DNA from: Silicimonas sp.
GTDB lineage: Bacteria; Pseudomonadota; Alphaproteobacteria; Rhodobacterales; Rhodobacteraceae
Assembly: GCA_022824315.1 (NCBI GenBank)
Contig: JAJEAC010000059.1
Coordinates: 1 to 53,461 of the forward strand
DNA: 53,461 bases
Direction of reading: 5' to 3'
This document shows positions 51,146-53,461 of the stretch, in pieces. Positions within the stretch are counted from its first letter, which is position 1. Every line of letters starts with the position of its first letter. The notes beneath the pieces were generated by a model. It was not told the origin of the DNA. It ran no database searches and was given only the letters and a program-made list of their open reading frames with translations. The translations under genes and the position numbers were made by a program.

Positions 51146-52071
51146 TGCCAATTTTCCCCGCTTTCCGGCTTTCCCGCAAGCGCCCTGGATCCCGGACCCG
51201 GCTGGACGAGGAATACTCCCAGCAACATCAGGCATATGGCGGCCCAGATCCAACCCGAATAGATCTCGCCCAGAATCAACATCGCCCAGAAGACGCCGAA
51301 CCCGGTAACAAGGTAGCTCACCTGGACTGCGAACAGGGCGCCGGCCGTCCCGACCATCCAGACATAGAGGCAATAGGCCATCACGTGAACGAGCGAAGCA
51401 GCAAGAAGCGCCATATCCGGCAGCCCCCATGGCGGCCTCGGGTCGATGAACTGTCCGGTCGCCTGCGCAAGTGGGAAGGTGATTGCGGAACCAACGACCA
51501 ATGAGCCGAACAGCGCGTCTACGGGATCGAGTCCCGCCGTCCCCCATTTTGCAATCAGGTTGCTTTCCAGCCCGTAGAAGAAGGGCGCGATCAGGGCTAG
51601 CGGCACGAAGACGACCATTGCGCGTTCGGGAAGGCTCGCTTCCGGACCCACGATCAGGAGAACGCCTGCAAGGCCGAGGCACAGGCCAAGCAGCCGGGTC
51701 AGCACGAATCGCTCGATCCTGAACGCGAGGGCAATCGGGAAGGCGAACATCGGCACGAACGACAACAGGACTGACACGAGGCCGGCTGGCAGGTGCCGTA
51801 TCGCCTCGTAGCTCGCTGAGTTCGGAACGACCGTGCCGACGAGTGCGATCTGGAGATAGACAAAAAGAGCCGCGGCGTCCCAGCGGATCCGCCGGCGGCG
51901 GACGGCCTGCAGAATGCCCAGCGCAACCGCTCCGATCGTCGTTTGCCAGAAGACCAGCCCGAATTGACGATAGCCCTCGCTCACGGCGATCTTGGCCAAG
52001 GGTTGGGTCAGCCCCCATCCGGCACCGGCAAGGAGCAACGCGAGAAAGGGCAGGATCAGGTTGCGGGGCAT
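51142..52071 (-). CDS. EamA/DMT-superfamily transporter (drug/metabolite exporter)
   Basis: A 309-residue inner-membrane protein with about ten hydrophobic segments arranged as two EamA repeats, starting with PFLALLLAGAGWGLTQPLAKIA and including SVLLSFVPMFAFPIALAF in the first repeat and AVQVSYLVTGFGVFWAMLILGE in the second, where the VSYLVTGFGVFWA loop is typical. Function is probably metabolite export; substrate unknown. It overlaps the SLC13 gene and follows ymdB by 5 bp. Confidence 0.88.
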   Translation of the reverse strand: MPRNLILPFLALLLAGAGWGLTQPLAKIAVSEGYRQFGLVFWQTTIGAVALGILQAVRRRRIRWDAAALFVYLQIALVGTVVPNSASYEAIRHLPAGLVSVLLSFVPMFAFPIALAFRIERFVLTRLLGLCLGLAGVLLIVGPEASLPERAMVVFVPLALIAPFFYGLESNLIAKWGTAGLDPVDALFGSLVVGSAITFPLAQATGQFIDPRPPWGLPDMALLAASLVHVMAYCLYVWMVGTAGALFAVQVSYLVTGFGVFWAMLILGEIYSGWIWAAICLMLLGVFLVQPGPGSRALAGKPESGENWQ

Positions 52072-52076
52072 CTGCC

Positions 52077-52886
52077 TCAGGGCGGAGGCGCGAGCACGCC
52101 GCCGTCTCGCACCGGTGTCAAGTCCAAGGCCCTCCCGGTGTCGTCATCGGTCGTGACGAGAGCGCCGCACAGAGTCGCCTCGCCCTGCGCGGCCTGAAAG
52201 CGGCCCTTTCTCATGCCGGTCACGAAGCGCCTGAGCGGCTCTTCCTTGCCCATGCCGATCACCGAGTCGTAGTCGCCGCACATTCCGGCATCCGTCATGT
52301 AGGCCGTACCTCCTGGCAGGATCATCGTGTCGGCCGTCGGCACATGCGTATGTGAACCGAGAACGGCACTGGCGCGTCCGTCACAAAAGTGACCCATCGC
52401 CATCTTCTCGGACGTGGCCTCGCAATGAATGTCGACGAGACTCGCGTGAACGGCGACACCAAGCGGAAACCTGTTCAGAATCTCGTCAATGGCCGAGAAC
52501 GGATTGTCATAGGGGCGATTCATGAAAACCTGGCCGAGCACTTGGGCCACAAGCACCTTCCGGCCCCTGCGGGCGTCAAACACCTTTGCGCCTGCGCCCG
52601 GTGCGACTTTCGAAAAGTTCAGAGGGCGGAGAATGCGCGGCTCGCGCTCGATTCCCGACAGCATGTCACGATTGTCGAACGCGTGATCGCCCAAGGTCAG
52701 CACATCGGCACCTGCATCGAGCAGCGCGGCCGCATGCTCCGGAGAAGCTCCCAGGCCGGAGGTCGCGTTTTCGCAATTGACCACCACGAAATCCGCTTGC
52801 AAGCGTGCCCGCAAGTCGCCAAGCCGCGCGGCAACCGCCGTGCGCCCAGACCGCCCCATCACGTCGCCAAGATACAGGATTTTCAT
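52077..52886 (-). CDS. YmdB-type metallophosphoesterase (TIGR00282)
   Basis: A 269-residue calcineurin-fold phosphodiesterase. Metal-binding motifs in order: LGDVMGRSGR, VNCENATSGLG (Asn), GDHAFDNRDM (His/Asp), DIHCEATSEK (His) and LGSHTHVPTADTMIL (His-x-His). B. subtilis YmdB hydrolyses 2',3'-cAMP and affects biofilm choice; the role here is inferred from the family. It heads the minus-strand set YmdB-EamA-SLC13. The upstream region is not recognised. Confidence 0.9.
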   Translation of the reverse strand: MKILYLGDVMGRSGRTAVAARLGDLRARLQADFVVVNCENATSGLGASPEHAAALLDAGADVLTLGDHAFDNRDMLSGIEREPRILRPLNFSKVAPGAGAKVFDARRGRKVLVAQVLGQVFMNRPYDNPFSAIDEILNRFPLGVAVHASLVDIHCEATSEKMAMGHFCDGRASAVLGSHTHVPTADTMILPGGTAYMTDAGMCGDYDSVIGMGKEEPLRRFVTGMRKGRFQAAQGEATLCGALVTTDDDTGRALDLTPVRDGGVLAPPP

Positions 52887-53461
52887 GCCCTTGCCTCTAG
52901 TCTTGCATCACTTGCTCTCCCAAGCTCCGAAAGCGGATCCTTGGAACATTGTGTTTTCGCCATTCAAGACACTGATCGCCTTGCATCCTGGCATTTGCCA
53001 ATCCGCAATCAGATAGTCACCGTATTGATTCGATCCCTGGACCTGGCGGATCCTCGCACGTCTTGCCCCGATAACGTGCCTTCCGCAAGCGTTCATCCTC
53101 ACGTGCGCCGGGCCAGGCATTCATGGTGCCCCAGTCCGGACATCCAGACCGCGAATCCTGCCCCTACCGACGGCCGGGCCGGTCTGCCACGCTCCAGAAA
53201 TCAAGCAAGGGCTGCACGCGAGTGCGGATACCGGAGTCCAAGGGCGTGCCTGACAGAAATTCCGCCGCCTTCCTGGGACCGCGCGGCGTCCCGTCCTGAT
53301 AACAGAAAAGCAACGTCGCTCAGGGCGATTTTGTTTTCCGCCGCGTGACCGAGGCGAGGTGATTTCACGGCTGGCCATTCCGTTTTCGATGTGGCAGCGT
53401 GTCGTCCATGGTGATTCTTCCGACGCCGGGCTCGCCCATAGACCTGCGCGCTGTCACGGTG
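52887..53461. other. 575-bp region at the right end without a recognised gene
   Basis: Minus-strand frames show protein-like stretches (for example ATLLFCYQDGTPRGPRKAAE in a frame interrupted by stops, and a 70-codon ORF at 52908-53120 starting MPGPAHVRMNACG). None matches a family I know and several stops break them. On the plus strand, ATG 53408 could start a gene running off the end (MVILPTPGSPIDL), but there is too little to judge. No tRNA or 6S-like structure was recognised. Confidence 0.4.

Noticed and set aside
49364-52018. 884-codon frame suggesting a fusion of a transporter with an N-terminal domain
   Set aside because: The first roughly 290 codons are the shadow of eamA in another frame; the SLC13 protein begins at 51145 in an ATGA overlap with the eamA stop.
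1-53461. CRISPR arrays, tRNAs, rRNAs and intact insertion sequences
   Set aside because: I read the gaps on both strands and saw no regularly spaced repeats, no cloverleaf-like sequences and no transposase motifs.

Overview
The window is GC-rich, gene-dense DNA from an alphaproteobacterium, probably of the Rhodobacterales/Roseobacter type. The evidence is the core order pyrH / frr-uppS-cdsA-dxr-rseP / bamA-skp, RutR-type pyrimidine catabolism, an FDS-type formate dehydrogenase and several ABC uptake systems with Tat or Sec signal peptides. I saw no rRNA, tRNA, CRISPR array or intact insertion sequence.

Layout. (1) 1-554: the end of an antitoxin and a complete YhaV-type toxin. (2) 756-17010: a pyrimidine/hydantoin degradation region on the minus strand. 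It holds a Liv-type ABC importer with a TPR-like protein, an NMT1/ThiY-type ABC importer, dihydropyrimidinase, an N-carbamoyl-amino-acid amidohydrolase (beta-ureidopropionase type) and the dihydropyrimidine dehydrogenase pair PreA/PreT. A RutR-like TetR regulator (plus strand) sits among them. A near-perfect RutR box lies between the regulator and the amidohydrolase, and a degenerate copy lies before preT. (3) 17710-25096: C1 metabolism, with formate-THF ligase, formate dehydrogenase alpha subunit, a fused FdsG-FdsB subunit and a LysR regulator. (4) 25284-25886: two decayed genes of a Phd-like antitoxin / PemK-like toxin pair. A third decayed fragment, of a Fic protein, lies at about 17.4 kb. 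(5) 26110-27934: a quinone-oxidoreductase-like MDR and an SDR. (6) 28069-37741: the envelope/isoprenoid operon frr-uppS-cdsA-dxr-rseP-bamA-skp on the minus strand, interrupted between rseP and bamA by a head-on Co-type nitrile hydratase cassette. (7) 38329-45857: a tightly coupled plus-strand catabolic operon with a ROK regulator, M20 amidohydrolase/peptidase, sugar-type ABC importer, YhfX-family PLP protein and a double-SIS sugar-phosphate isomerase/deaminase. It lies between pyrH and frr, which are usually adjacent. (8) 45951-52886: dtd, pyrH, miaA, an M42 aminopeptidase, an SLC13/TrkA-C permease, an EamA exporter and a YmdB-type phosphodiesterase.

The most promising candidate for an undescribed system is the 38.3-45.9 kb operon. 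It combines amide hydrolysis, PLP chemistry of unassigned function and aldose/ketose amino-sugar chemistry behind one importer, and it has no obvious sugar kinase. Other notable points are two catabolic cassettes placed head-on inside an essential operon block, a 68-codon ORF joined by ATGA overlaps on both sides between two permease genes, and post-binding-protein stem-loops in two ABC operons. All function calls rest on motif and family recognition by eye; no database search was run.
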